64,000 nt of DNA, taken from Deltaproteobacteria bacterium. GTDB lineage: Bacteria > Myxococcota > Myxococcia > SLRQ01. This document shows positions 21,170 to 30,254 of the stretch, one piece after another; the first letter of the stretch is position 1; each line of letters begins with the position of its first letter. Position numbers and translations under genes: made by a program. The notes under the pieces were generated by a model, which saw nothing but the letters and a program-made list of their open reading frames with translations, did no database searches and was not told the origin of the DNA. Location: positions 124,001 to 188,000 of the forward strand of contig JARGFU010000005.1 of the NCBI GenBank assembly GCA_029210625.1, in the 5' to 3' direction.

Positions 21170-23248
21170 ATGTACGTGCTGGTGGTTCGAGAGGCGGATG
21201 GCAACGAGACCGAGTACGACCTCGGGGGCGAGGTCATCCTCGGTCGCGACGAGAGCGCAGACATCCGGCTGGGCGACGGCAGCGTCTCCCGGCAGCACGC
21301 CCGGCTCTTCATGGAGGACGGGCTCTGCTACCTGGAGGATCTCGGCTCCTCCAACGGCACCTCGATCGCCGGGCGGCCGGTGGTGGGCGCCGTGGTCCTC
21401 GAGCCGGGCCAGGAGGCCCAGCTGGGCTCCTTCGTGATCTACATCGAGGATCCCGACGCCCCGTCGGGGGGTCACCAGGAGGACTTCCCCGCCACGGTGG
21501 CCGGCGCGCCGGCCCTCGACTCCCAGGGGACCTTCTCCGGGCCCCCGCCGGCGGCGCCCGAGGGGGCGCCCCAGCTCGAGGGCCTCGGCGGCGTGGCCTA
21601 CGGCCAGACCTGGGATCTCTCCACCCGCAACTCCGTGGGGCGGGTCGAGGGCAACACCATCGTCCTGGCCGATCCCTCCATCTCGCGGCAGCACGCCGAG
21701 GTGGTGCTGCGGGGCGCCTCGATCGTCGTGCGCGATCTGGGCTCGTCGAACGGCACCTTCGTCAACGACCAGCCCATCTCGGGGCCCCAGGAGGTCTTCG
21801 AGGGCGACATCGTCCGCTTCGGTGACGTCGAGCTGCAGGTGAAGGCCGGCGAGATGGCGATGCCCCTGGCCGCGGCCGCCGACGGCGCGCCGCCGCCTCC
21901 GATCCGCCCCGGCGCGCGCCGGAGCGCGCGTAGGGGCTCGGGGGGAGGCTCGGGCGGAGGCGGCAAGAAGAAGCTGCTCCTGGTGGGCGCCACCGTGGTG
22001 GTCGCGATCATCGCCGTGGCGGCCGTCCTCAAGCCCAAGCCGCCGCCGCCCAAGCCGGCGGGGAACGACGCGGGAGCGGGCGGTGGCGCCGCCGTCCAGA
22101 AGAGCGTCGCCGAGGAGGGCTACCGCCTGATGCGGCAGTGCCGCGCCCAGGCCGAGGCCCAGGAGTGGGCGACCGCCGAGAAGCTCTGCCAGCAGGTGGT
22201 CGAGCTCGATCCGATCAACAAGGAGGCCCGGGACAAGCTGCGCCAGATCCAGCTCGACAAGAAGATGGCCCAGAAGTTCCGGGACGCGAAGTCCAAGAAG
22301 GACCTCGGCGACCTGCGCATCGCCCTGGAGATCTTCGTCGAGATCGACAAGCAGTCCTACTACTACGGGCAGGCCCAGTACGAGGTGTCCCTCCTGGTGA
22401 AGGACATCATCAAGAAGGCCGCCGGCGACTGCCTCGGCAACTACCGGGCGCGGCGCTACAAGGACGCCGTGGACAGCTGCCGCCTCCACGAGAACTTCGC
22501 CTGCCAGTGCCCCTCCGAGTACGACAGCACTCAGGTGAGGCGCTACCTGGTCGACTCCGAGCGGGCCACCAAGGTGCCCGTCGAGAAGCGTTGGAAGTGC
22601 CCGGTCGAGTACGCCCAGTGGGTGCCCTGCTCGGCGGCGCCGGTGGGGGACTGCGCCGAGGCGGCCACCAAGCGCTACACCGACGATCAGGTCAAGGAGG
22701 CCATGTCCGAGTACTGCCAGGGCTCGGCCCTCAAGGGGATGAAGATCCTCAAGAAGATCACCGACAAGTACTCCCACCCCAGCCGCGACCAGGCGGTGGA
22801 CATCTCCACCAGCATGCAGGTCGTCGAGGGCAAGTGGAAGGAGGGCCAGGCGCTGATCCTCAAGGGCGATCCCGAGGAGGCCGAGCGGGTCTGGCAGGTG
22901 ATGCTCACCGCCGACGGCAAGATCGTCCCCGACGGCGCCGACAGCTACTACCGGCGGGAGGCGCGCAAGGGGCTCCACCAGGCCTATCGCGACAAGGGCC
23001 AGATGGAGATGAACATGGAGCGCTACCCCGAGGCCTACGAGTGGGCCCAGAAGGGCATGCGCGTCGGCAAGGGCGATCCGAAGATCAAGGAGCTGCTCTA
23101 CCGCCTCGAGCAGCAGGCGGCGGTGGACATCCGCCGGGCGGCCTCCTGCGGCGAGTTCGCCAAGATCCTCGCCTTCACCCAGTCGGATCCCCCGAGCGCC
23201 ACCCACAAGCAGGCGCAGCAGGAGATGGAGCGGCGCGGCTGCCGCTAG
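21170..23248 (+). CDS. Double-FHA, single-pass membrane, TPR-like protein
   Basis: The 692-residue product has two consecutive FHA domains: residues about 1-95 (GRDESADIRL, SRQH, GSSNGTSI) and about 140-230 (GRVEGNTIVL, SRQH, GSSNGTFVN), both with intact phosphothreonine-binding motifs. A Gly-rich basic linker precedes one membrane helix (about 266-287), followed by a Pro/Lys stretch and a long helical, TPR-like C-terminal region with several Cys (residues about 310-692). With the FHA domains in the cytoplasm, the C-terminal part would lie in the periplasm. It starts 15 bases after the CpaF gene and is surely in the same operon. It is probably a structural or signalling part of the Tad-like machine, with its FHA domains reading phosphothreonine; this is inference. 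Confidence 0.88.
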   Translation: MYVLVVREADGNETEYDLGGEVILGRDESADIRLGDGSVSRQHARLFMEDGLCYLEDLGSSNGTSIAGRPVVGAVVLEPGQEAQLGSFVIYIEDPDAPSGGHQEDFPATVAGAPALDSQGTFSGPPPAAPEGAPQLEGLGGVAYGQTWDLSTRNSVGRVEGNTIVLADPSISRQHAEVVLRGASIVVRDLGSSNGTFVNDQPISGPQEVFEGDIVRFGDVELQVKAGEMAMPLAAAADGAPPPPIRPGARRSARRGSGGGSGGGGKKKLLLVGATVVVAIIAVAAVLKPKPPPPKPAGNDAGAGGGAAVQKSVAEEGYRLMRQCRAQAEAQEWATAEKLCQQVVELDPINKEARDKLRQIQLDKKMAQKFRDAKSKKDLGDLRIALEIFVEIDKQSYYYGQAQYEVSLLVKDIIKKAAGDCLGNYRARRYKDAVDSCRLHENFACQCPSEYDSTQVRRYLVDSERATKVPVEKRWKCPVEYAQWVPCSAAPVGDCAEAATKRYTDDQVKEAMSEYCQGSALKGMKILKKITDKYSHPSRDQAVDISTSMQVVEGKWKEGQALILKGDPEEAERVWQVMLTADGKIVPDGADSYYRREARKGLHQAYRDKGQMEMNMERYPEAYEWAQKGMRVGKGDPKIKELLYRLEQQAAVDIRRAASCGEFAKILAFTQSDPPSATHKQAQQEMERRGCR

Positions 23249-23249
23249 A

Positions 23250-23381
23250 AGCTGTCAGCTATCAGCCATCAGCTATCAGCCTGGCCGTTGCCGTCTCGGC
23301 AGCCGGCGGACGACTCCACGGTCGATCGGTCGCAGAGCGTCGAGGCAGCACGGCAGAGCTGAACGCTGACAGCTGATAGCT
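23250..23381. repeat. Intergenic inverted-repeat element with AGCTRTCAGC units
   Basis: AGCTGTCAGC (23250-23259) and AGCTATCAGC (23271-23280) on the left are matched by their inverse complements GCTGACAGCT (23365-23374) and GCTGATAGCT (23372-23381) on the right, around an 84-base core. It fills the gap between two convergent genes. A related AGCTGTCAGC lies in another convergent gap at 49444. It could be a small dispersed repeat or a bidirectional termination structure. Confidence 0.6.
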
Positions 23382-23402
23382 CGCGCGGCAGAGTCCGCGC
23401 GA
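23381..23402. terminator. Bidirectional hairpin between convergent genes
   Basis: TCGCGCGG (23381-23388) and CCGCGCGA (23395-23402) form a perfect eight-base-pair stem with a six-base loop, ending exactly at the stop codon of the MlaC-like gene on the minus strand. It could terminate transcription from either side, although no T-run is present. Confidence 0.55.
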
Positions 23403-24080
23403 TCAGCCGTCGGCGGAGGCGCTGCCGCCGCCGCCGGCGGTCTTCTCCTCCAGCTCCTTGCGCTTGCGCTCGAGGGTCGAGAGCAGGCCCTCGAAGCCCT
23501 TCTTCTTGATGAGCTGGTTGAACTGGCTGCGGTAGCTCTCCAGGAGGGAGAGGTCGTCGGTGATGACGTCGTAGACCAGCCACTTCCCCTCGCGGCGGTA
23601 GAGCTCGTAGTCGATCTTGATCGAGCCCTTGTTGGCGCGCAGCTCGGTGCGGACCTTCACCTCCCCCTGCTCGAGGGCGTCCTCGCCCAGATAGGCCACC
23701 GTGTAGTCGCCCCGCTCACTGACCCGGGCCAGGTAGGCGGCCTCGACCAGGGCCTGCATCGTGTCCTGGAAGCGGGTGCGCTCCTCCTCGCTGCGCTCCT
23801 CCCAGTGGCTGCCCAGGGCGCGCCGGGCGAGCTCCTTGAAGTCGATGAACCCGTTCACCGCCGCCCGCAGCTGGTCCTCGGCGGCCCCGTGGTCGGCGCC
23901 CTCGCCGGTCATCTTCTCGAGCGCGGCGTCGATGCGCTTCTGGCCTCCCTTGAGGGCCGCGGTGGCGGCGGTGCCCTTCTTGCCGGGGGCCTTCTTGGCG
24001 GTCTCGGCGAGGGCGGGCGCGGCCAGGAGGAGGGGGATCAGGGCGAGGAGGACGTGGAACGGCCGGATTGGTTGAACCAT
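23403..24080 (-). CDS. MlaC/Ttg2D-family periplasmic phospholipid-binding protein
   Basis: The 225-residue product has a signal peptide (core LLALIPLLLAAPALA) and a single MlaC/Tol-tol-Ttg2 domain (about 60-205). Typical stretches are FIDFKELARRALGSHWEERSEEE, FQDTMQALVEAAYL and WLVYDVITDDLSLLESYRSQF. In the known Mla pathway this protein carries phospholipids between the outer-membrane complex and the inner-membrane MlaFEDB transporter. None of the other Mla genes are nearby; instead it follows a TolC-like gene by 27 bases, probably in one operon. The C-terminus carries an extra Lys/Glu coiled region and a Gly/Ser-rich tail. Family assignment is firm; the exact transport direction and partner are not. 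Confidence 0.9.
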   Translation of the reverse strand: MVQPIRPFHVLLALIPLLLAAPALAETAKKAPGKKGTAATAALKGGQKRIDAALEKMTGEGADHGAAEDQLRAAVNGFIDFKELARRALGSHWEERSEEERTRFQDTMQALVEAAYLARVSERGDYTVAYLGEDALEQGEVKVRTELRANKGSIKIDYELYRREGKWLVYDVITDDLSLLESYRSQFNQLIKKKGFEGLLSTLERKRKELEEKTAGGGGSASADG

Positions 24081-24107
24081 GGTCCCATAGACATAGCCCG
24101 AGCGGAT

Positions 24108-25658
24108 TTATTCTCCTAGCACGGTTGCGCTGCGCCCCTCGGCCTTCAGGAGCTGGGCCTCGGCGATCCGGGCCCGGTAGAGGGCCTGGGAGTGCAGGCT
24201 GCGGGTCATCGCCCAGGCCAGGATCGGCTGGAGGAGGTCCTGCACCTCGCCGATCCCCAGCTCGAAGCTGCTCTGGGCCGCGATCACCCAGCGGCGGGCC
24301 GTGCGGGTGGCCTGCTCCAGCTGCATGGCCTCCTCCCGGGTGGAGCGCAGGTCTCGCCAGGCCTTCTCGGTCTCGAGCCGGACGGCCCGCTGCACCAGCT
24401 CGTTCTGGCGCTCGAGCTGCTTCAGCTCGGCCCGGGTGCGGTCCATCCGCGCCTTCTTCTGGGGAAAATCGAAGGTCTGGCGCAGCAGCAGGCCGGCGCC
24501 GGCGGTGACGTAGTTGTAGGGGTCGTAGACGAAGGGGTTGCGCTGGTCGGTGGCCGCGTTGGACCAGGACCACTCGCCGTAGCCGCCGACCAGGAGGTCG
24601 GGGAGGAACATCGCCCGGCGCACCTCCAGCTCGGCCTCCCGGGCCTGGCAGGCGGCGTCGAGGGCCATCAGCTCGGGGCGGTTCTCCAGGGCCCGGCCGG
24701 TGGAGACCTCCAGCTCGGGGAGCTCGCCGGGCAGCGAGAGGGCCTCGCGCTTCACGGTGGGGGAGTGGTCGCTCTCGTTGCCGGCCAGCAGGCCGATGGC
24801 CGCCAGGGACATGGCCTCGGCCTCCTCGGCCTTGCCGCGCTGGGCCAGGAGGTGCTGGAGGACCAGCTCGGCCGCCAGCTTGTCCTCGACGGTGGCCTGC
24901 TCCGAGTCGCGGTCCAGGAGCTCCTGCACCTCCTGGATGGCCTGGCGGGCGCGGGCGATGGCGTCGTCGAGGCCCTCGCCGAGCTGGCGGGCGGCCTGGT
25001 AGCTCCAGTAGGCGCGGGCGGCGTCGTAGGCGGCCTCATCGGCGGCGATCCGCACCTGGGCGGCGCCCACGTCCACCAGCTTGCGGGTGGCGGTCTCGAG
25101 GCCGGCGAGCTTGCCGAAGGTCCAGACGGGGAGGGCGGCGTCCATCCGCGCCCGGGCCAGCACGCCCATCCGGCCGAAGTTCCAGTCGCCCTCCACCGAG
25201 GCGTCGGTGATGTTCAGGGGGTCGCGGATCAGGTCGGCCCCGTCGGCGACCCGGGCCTCGGGCACCGGCCCGCCGAAGAGCATCGTGGTGGTGAAGGCCG
25301 GGAACCAGGCCCACGAGGCCTCCTGGTGCTGGGCCTCGAAGGCGTCGAGCTGGGCGCGGGCGGCGGCCACCCGCAGGTCGTCCTGCCGGGCCCGGGCCAC
25401 CAGGGTGGGCAGGTCGAGGGGCTCGTCGCCCCCCACGGCGCCACTGCCCTTCACGTGGACCTTCAGGGCCAGCTCCTCCCCCTTCTTGCTGGCCTGCTCC
25501 GCCCCCTGGGTGAGGGGGATGACCCGGCCGGCGAGGATGGGCGGCGGCGAGCCCGCGGTGGGCGGCGTCCCGCCGGCCTGAGCGCGCGCGGGCGCCGGGA
25601 GCCCGGCCAGGGCGAGCACGAGCAGTGCCGTGTTTACAGCCCGGGAGATCGCCGCCAT
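24108..25658 (-). CDS. TolC-family outer-membrane efflux protein
   Basis: The 516-residue product has a signal peptide (MAAISRAVNTALLVLALAGLP, then APARAQA). It consists mainly of two long alpha-helical repeats typical of the TolC/OEP family: LDLPTLVARARQDDLRVAAARAQLDAF near the start, and NRPELMALDAACQAREAELEVRRAMFLPDLLVGG in the second half. It should form trimeric outer-membrane channels with a periplasmic helical barrel. No membrane-fusion protein or pump gene lies next to it; the neighbour downstream encodes an MlaC-like lipid carrier. The ATG at 25658 is set by a perfect AGGAGG six bases upstream. The start is only 12 bases from that of the divergent polA gene, so its promoter must lie inside polA or share that spacer. 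Confidence 0.92.
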   Translation of the reverse strand: MAAISRAVNTALLVLALAGLPAPARAQAGGTPPTAGSPPPILAGRVIPLTQGAEQASKKGEELALKVHVKGSGAVGGDEPLDLPTLVARARQDDLRVAAARAQLDAFEAQHQEASWAWFPAFTTTMLFGGPVPEARVADGADLIRDPLNITDASVEGDWNFGRMGVLARARMDAALPVWTFGKLAGLETATRKLVDVGAAQVRIAADEAAYDAARAYWSYQAARQLGEGLDDAIARARQAIQEVQELLDRDSEQATVEDKLAAELVLQHLLAQRGKAEEAEAMSLAAIGLLAGNESDHSPTVKREALSLPGELPELEVSTGRALENRPELMALDAACQAREAELEVRRAMFLPDLLVGGYGEWSWSNAATDQRNPFVYDPYNYVTAGAGLLLRQTFDFPQKKARMDRTRAELKQLERQNELVQRAVRLETEKAWRDLRSTREEAMQLEQATRTARRWVIAAQSSFELGIGEVQDLLQPILAWAMTRSLHSQALYRARIAEAQLLKAEGRSATVLGE

Positions 25659-25670
25659 GTTGTCCTCCTG

Positions 25671-28400
25671 ATGGCCAAGCGAAACACCGACACACCGGTG
25701 CTCTACCTGGTGGATGGTTCCTCTTACGTCTTCCGCGCGTACCACGCCATGCCCCATCTCTCCAACCGGAGGGGAGAGGCCACGGGGGCGGTCCTGGGCT
25801 TCTACAAGATGCTCACCAAGACCCTGCGGGAGTCGAACCCCACCCACGTCGGGGTCGCCTTCGACACCAAGGGGCCGACCTTCCGCCACGAGCGCTACGA
25901 CCAGTACAAGGCCAACCGGGAGGCGATGCCCGAGGACCTGCGGGCGCAGATCCCCCGGATCCGGGAGGTGGTGGAGGCCCTGGAGCTGCCCATCCTCGAG
26001 CTGCCCGGCTGGGAGGCCGACGACGTCCTGGGCACCCTGGCGGTGCAGGCCCTGGAGGAGGGCGCCGAGGTGGTGCTGGTCTCGGGGGACAAGGACTTCC
26101 TCCAGCTCCTGCCCCGGGGGTTGAAGATCTGGGACGGGATGTTCGCCCGCTGGCTGGACGAGGAGACCTCCCTGAAGAAGCTCGGGGTGAAGCCCGAGCT
26201 GGCCATCGAGGCGATGGCCCTCATCGGGGACGCCTCGGACAACGTGCCCGGCGTGAAGGGCATCGGCCCCAAGACCGCCGGCAAGCTCCTGGAGGACTTC
26301 GGGAGCCTGGCGGGGATCTACGAGCACCTCGACGAGATCAAGTCCAAGAGCCAGCGCCAGAAGCTGGAGGAGGGGCGCGCGGAGGCCGAGCTCTCGCGGG
26401 AGCTGGTCACCATCGATCTCGCGGCGCCGGTGGAGCGCGGCTGGCGCAGCCTCGACTGGAGCCCCGGGCGGCCCACCGAGCACCTCCGGGAGCTCTTCAC
26501 CGAGCTGGGCTTCAAGCGCGAGCTCGACGAGCTGGAGCGCGAGACCGCCTCCCTGCCGCGGGCGGGGGCCCCGGCCGGCGGCGCCCCGGCCGTCGATCGC
26601 TCGGCCTACGAGCTGATCCTCGAGGAGGCCCAGCTGAAGGCGCTGCTGCGCGAGCTGGAGGCGGCCGAGCGCTTCGCGGTGGACACCGAGACCACCTCCC
26701 CCGACCCGATGCGGGCCGAGCTGGTCGGCTTCTCCTTCTCGGTGCGGGAGGGCCACGGCTGCTACCTGCCGGTGGCCCACCGCTACGAGGGCGCGCCCGC
26801 CCAGCTCCCCCGGGAGCAGGTGCTCGAGGCGCTGCGCCCCCTCCTCGAGGATCCGGCGCGGCCCAAGGTGGCGCAGCACGCCAAGTACGACGCCCTGGTG
26901 CTGCGGCGCCACGGCGTCGAGCTGCGAGGGGTGGTGGGGGACCCGCTGCTCTTCGACTACCTCCTCGATCCCGGGCGGCCGGGGCACGGCCTCGACACCC
27001 TCGCCCGGGAGGAGCTCGGCCACGAGAACATCCCCTTCTCGGAGGTCGCGGGGAAGGGCAAGAGCCAGAAGACCTTCGACCAGGTCGAGCTCGAGAAGGC
27101 GCTGCCCTACGCCGCCGAGGACGCGGACGTCACCCTGCGGGTGGCCGCCCTCCTGGAGCCCCGGGTGCGGGAGGCCGGGCTCTGGGCCCTCTTCGAGACC
27201 CTCGAGCTGCCCCTCTCGTCCGTGCTGATGGACATGGAGGAGGCCGGCGTGAAGGTCGACGCCGCCCGCCTCGAGGCGCAGTCCGGGGAGCTGGAGGGCT
27301 CCCTCCTGCGAATCGAGCAGGAGATCTACGGCCACGCCGGGCACGAGTTCTCCATCCAGTCGCCCAAGCAGCTCGGGGTGATCCTCTTCGAGGAGCTCGG
27401 CCTGCCGGTGGTGAAGAAGACCAAGACCGGCCCCTCCACCGACCACTCGGTGCTGGAGAAGCTGGCCGACGAGCACCCGCTGCCCCGGGCGATCCTCGAC
27501 TACCGCCAGCTGGCCAAGCTCAAGAGCACCTACCTCGACACCCTGCCCACCCTGGTCCACCCCGAGACCGGACGGATCCACACCAGCTTCTCCCAGACCA
27601 CCGCCGCGACCGGGCGGCTGGCGAGCTCGGATCCCAACCTGCAGAACATCCCGATCCGCAGCGAGGAGGGCAGGAAGATCCGCGAGGCCTTCGTCGCCGA
27701 GGAGGGCATGGTGCTCGTCTCGGCGGACTACTCCCAGATCGAGCTGCGGGTGCTGGCCCACGTCGCCCAGGACGCCGGGCTGATCGACGCCTACCTCGCC
27801 GGCCAGGACATCCACGCCCGCACCGCCTCCGAGCTCCTCGGGGTGCCCCTCGACGCGGTCGACGCCGAGCACCGGCGCATCGCCAAGGCGATCAACTTCG
27901 GCGTGCTCTACGGCATGGGCGCTTTCCGGCTCTCGCGGGACCTGGGCATCCCCCACGCCGAGGCGGCCGCCTTCATCGAGCGCTACTTCGAGCGCTACCC
28001 CAACGTCCGCACCTGGATCGAGCGCACCCAGGCCGCGGCGCTGGCGGACGGCAAGGTCGAGACCCTCCTGGGCCGGCGGCGCCTCCTGCCCGATCTGAAG
28101 TCCCCCAACCGCGTCGCCCGGCAGGCCGCCGAGCGGATGGCGATCAACACGCCGATCCAGGGCAGCGCGGCGGACATCATCAAGCTGGCGATGATCTCGG
28201 TGCACGCGGGCCTGCCCGCCCGCTGGCCCGAGGCGAGGCTGATCCTCCAGGTCCACGACGAGCTGCTGGTCGAGGCGCCGGCGGGGGAGGCGGAGGCGGT
28301 GGGGGAGTACCTGGCGAAGACCATGAGCGGGGCCCTCGAGCTGAAGGTGCCCCTGGAGGTGGAGGTCGGAATCGGTGCGTCCTGGGCCGAAGCACACTAG
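25671..28400 (+). CDS. polA: DNA polymerase I with both exonuclease domains
   Basis: The 909-residue product is full length (E. coli has 928). The 5'-3' nuclease domain (about 1-290) starts LYLVDGSSYVFRAYHA and includes the Asp-rich motif WEADDVLG and the helix-hairpin-helix VKGIGPKTA. The proofreading 3'-5' exonuclease (about 315-490) has the first catalytic pair in AVDTETTS, so it is probably active. The polymerase (about 520-909) has motif A LVSADYSQIELR, motif B in the O-helix (RRIAKAINFGVLYGMG) and motif C QVHDELLVE. It acts in Okazaki-fragment maturation and repair. No clear Shine-Dalgarno precedes the ATG, only 12 bases separate it from the divergent tolC-like gene, and its stop codon overlaps a TAGAAT that may be the promoter of the next gene. 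Confidence 0.97.
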   Translation: MAKRNTDTPVLYLVDGSSYVFRAYHAMPHLSNRRGEATGAVLGFYKMLTKTLRESNPTHVGVAFDTKGPTFRHERYDQYKANREAMPEDLRAQIPRIREVVEALELPILELPGWEADDVLGTLAVQALEEGAEVVLVSGDKDFLQLLPRGLKIWDGMFARWLDEETSLKKLGVKPELAIEAMALIGDASDNVPGVKGIGPKTAGKLLEDFGSLAGIYEHLDEIKSKSQRQKLEEGRAEAELSRELVTIDLAAPVERGWRSLDWSPGRPTEHLRELFTELGFKRELDELERETASLPRAGAPAGGAPAVDRSAYELILEEAQLKALLRELEAAERFAVDTETTSPDPMRAELVGFSFSVREGHGCYLPVAHRYEGAPAQLPREQVLEALRPLLEDPARPKVAQHAKYDALVLRRHGVELRGVVGDPLLFDYLLDPGRPGHGLDTLAREELGHENIPFSEVAGKGKSQKTFDQVELEKALPYAAEDADVTLRVAALLEPRVREAGLWALFETLELPLSSVLMDMEEAGVKVDAARLEAQSGELEGSLLRIEQEIYGHAGHEFSIQSPKQLGVILFEELGLPVVKKTKTGPSTDHSVLEKLADEHPLPRAILDYRQLAKLKSTYLDTLPTLVHPETGRIHTSFSQTTAATGRLASSDPNLQNIPIRSEEGRKIREAFVAEEGMVLVSADYSQIELRVLAHVAQDAGLIDAYLAGQDIHARTASELLGVPLDAVDAEHRRIAKAINFGVLYGMGAFRLSRDLGIPHAEAAAFIERYFERYPNVRTWIERTQAAALADGKVETLLGRRRLLPDLKSPNRVARQAAERMAINTPIQGSAADIIKLAMISVHAGLPARWPEARLILQVHDELLVEAPAGEAEAVGEYLAKTMSGALELKVPLEVEVGIGASWAEAH

Positions 28401-28403
28401 AAT
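28398..28403 (+). promoter_or_regulatory. TAGAAT -10 element six bases before the kinase start
   Basis: TAGAAT includes the TAG stop codon of polA and lies exactly six bases before the ATG at 28410, where no Shine-Dalgarno is visible. This is the arrangement expected for a leaderless mRNA. No -35 is evident. Confidence 0.4.
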
Positions 28404-28409
28404 GGGCGC

Positions 28410-30254
28410 ATGAAGCAGGGGGAAGAGAGCGGGGGTGCCGGCACCGCTTCGCGCGCCGTGACCCTGCCCAAGGGGACCGACCTCGAGAGCGCGCCGCCGG
28501 AGCAGCTGCGGGAGACCATCGCCTGGCAGCAGCGGCGCTTCGACGCCGTCATCGAGATCGGGCGGGCCCTGGGCCGCACCCTCGACCTCGACACCGTGCT
28601 CCAGATCATCATGGAGCAGGTCACCCTGCTCATGGACGCCGATCGCTCGACCCTCTTCCTGCTGGACCGCAGGGCCGGCGAGCTGTGGTCGATGGTCGCC
28701 CAGGGGGTCGAGATCAAGGAGATCCGGATGGCCGCGGGGAAGGGCATCGCCGGCTGGGTCGCCCAGACCGGGGAGGTCGTGAACATCCCCGACGCCTACT
28801 CCGACGAGCGCTTCAACCGGGAGATCGACCAGGCCACCGGCTACAAGACCGAGTCGATCCTCACCGTGCCGGTCTTCGACAGCCGCCACGAGGTGATGGG
28901 GGCGGTCCAGTGCCTCAACAAGCGCGGCGGCCCCTTCACCGAGTACGACGAGGCCCTGGCGGCCTCCCTGGTGGCGCAGGCGGCGGTCTCCCTGGAGAAC
29001 TCGCAGCTCTACCGGGACCTGATCCAGCGCAACCAGGCCCTGGTCGACGCCCGGTCGGCGCTCGAGCACAAGGTGCAGGAGGTCGACCTCCTCTACAACG
29101 TCGAGCGGAGCATCTCGGCCGCGGCGGACCTCGAGGAGACCCTCGACACCCTCCTGGAGCAGTGCTGTCAGGTCATCCGGGCCGAGGCGGCCTCGGTGAT
29201 GCTGCTGGAGGAGGAGTCCGGCCAGCTCTTCTTCAAGGCGGCCTCGGGCCCCTCGGCCGAGGCCCTCCGCCGGGTGCGCATCGGCCTGGACCGCGGCATC
29301 GCCGGCATGGTGGCCCGCCTCGGGGTGGCGCGGATCGTCAACGACGTCAGCCAGGATCCGCACCACGACACCTCGATCGACCAGGAGGTCCACTTCGAGA
29401 CCCACAGCCTGCTGGCCGCGCCGCTGCGCGCCCGGGGCAAGGTCATCGGGGCGATCGAGGTCCTCAACCGCCAGTCCGGCGGGGGCTTCACCGAGGGCGA
29501 CCTGAAGCTCCTGGTGCTCATCGCCGGGCAGGCCTCCCGGGCCATCGCCATCCGCCAGGCCCGAGAGGCCGAGGAGAAGGCCGAGCGCCTCTCCCTCCTC
29601 GGGCAGATGGTCAGCGGCATCCTCCACGACCTGAAGACCCCGATGACGGTCATCTCCGGGCACGCCCAGCTCATGGCCCTCGAGGACGACGGCGCCAAGC
29701 GCGAGGCCCACTGCGAGTCTCTCCTGGCGCAGTTCGACAACATCAACGCCATGACCCGGGAGATCCTCGCCTTCGCCAAGGGCAAGCGCGAGATCCTCGT
29801 GCGGCGCGTCTTCCTCAACCGCTTCATCGACGAGACCCGCGAGCTGCTCCAGCCCGAGATCGAGCGCCACAAGATCATCCTCAAGGTGATCGACGGCTAC
29901 CGGGGCGCCGCGCGCTTCGACGAGGGGAAGATGAAGCGGGTCGTCGCCAACCTGGCCCGGAACGCCTGCGAGGCGATGGAGCCCGGCGGCACCTTCACCT
30001 GGGAGATCAGCCGGCAGGACGATCACCTCGTCTTCCGCTTCGCGGACGACGGGCCGGGCATCCCCCCCGAGATGGAGGGGCGCCTCTTCCAGTCCTTCGC
30101 CTCCCACGGCAAGAGCTCGGGCACCGGCCTGGGCCTGGCGATCGTGAAGAAGATCGTGCAGGAACACGGCGGGGCCATCACCTACGAATCGAAGGAGGGG
30201 GAGGGGACGACCTTCACCGTCACCCTGCCTCTCGCCGGAGAAGACCAAGTATGA
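28410..30254 (+). CDS. Soluble GAF-GAF sensor histidine kinase
   Basis: The 614-residue product has no membrane helix. Two GAF domains (about 45-190 and 225-375) are followed by a HisKA dimerisation domain, with the phospho-accepting His in [12 protein letters not shown] near residue 407. The HATPase domain (about 505-614) has N-box [11 protein letters not shown]1 [11 protein letters not shown] and G2 [11 protein letters not shown]. All catalytic boxes are intact. It should sense a cytoplasmic small molecule or redox state through its GAF domains and phosphorylate a response regulator, but no receiver domain is encoded nearby. Its TGA overlaps the ATG of a cNMP-binding-domain protein (ATGA), so the two are co-translated and likely act together. 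Confidence 0.94.
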   Translation: MKQGEESGGAGTASRAVTLPKGTDLESAPPEQLRETIAWQQRRFDAVIEIGRALGRTLDLDTVLQIIMEQVTLLMDADRSTLFLLDRRAGELWSMVAQGVEIKEIRMAAGKGIAGWVAQTGEVVNIPDAYSDERFNREIDQATGYKTESILTVPVFDSRHEVMGAVQCLNKRGGPFTEYDEALAASLVAQAAVSLENSQLYRDLIQRNQALVDARSALEHKVQEVDLLYNVERSISAAADLEETLDTLLEQCCQVIRAEAASVMLLEEESGQLFFKAASGPSAEALRRVRIGLDRGIAGMVARLGVARIVNDVSQDPHHDTSIDQEVHFETHSLLAAPLRARGKVIGAIEVLNRQSGGGFTEGDLKLLVLIAGQASRAIAIRQAREAEEKAERLSLLGQMVSGILHDLKTPMTVISGHAQLMALEDDGAKREAHCESLLAQFDNINAMTREILAFAKGKREILVRRVFLNRFIDETRELLQPEIERHKIILKVIDGYRGAARFDEGKMKRVVANLARNACEAMEPGGTFTWEISRQDDHLVFRFADDGPGIPPEMEGRLFQSFASHGKSSGTGLGLAIVKKIVQEHGGAITYESKEGEGTTFTVTLPLAGEDQV

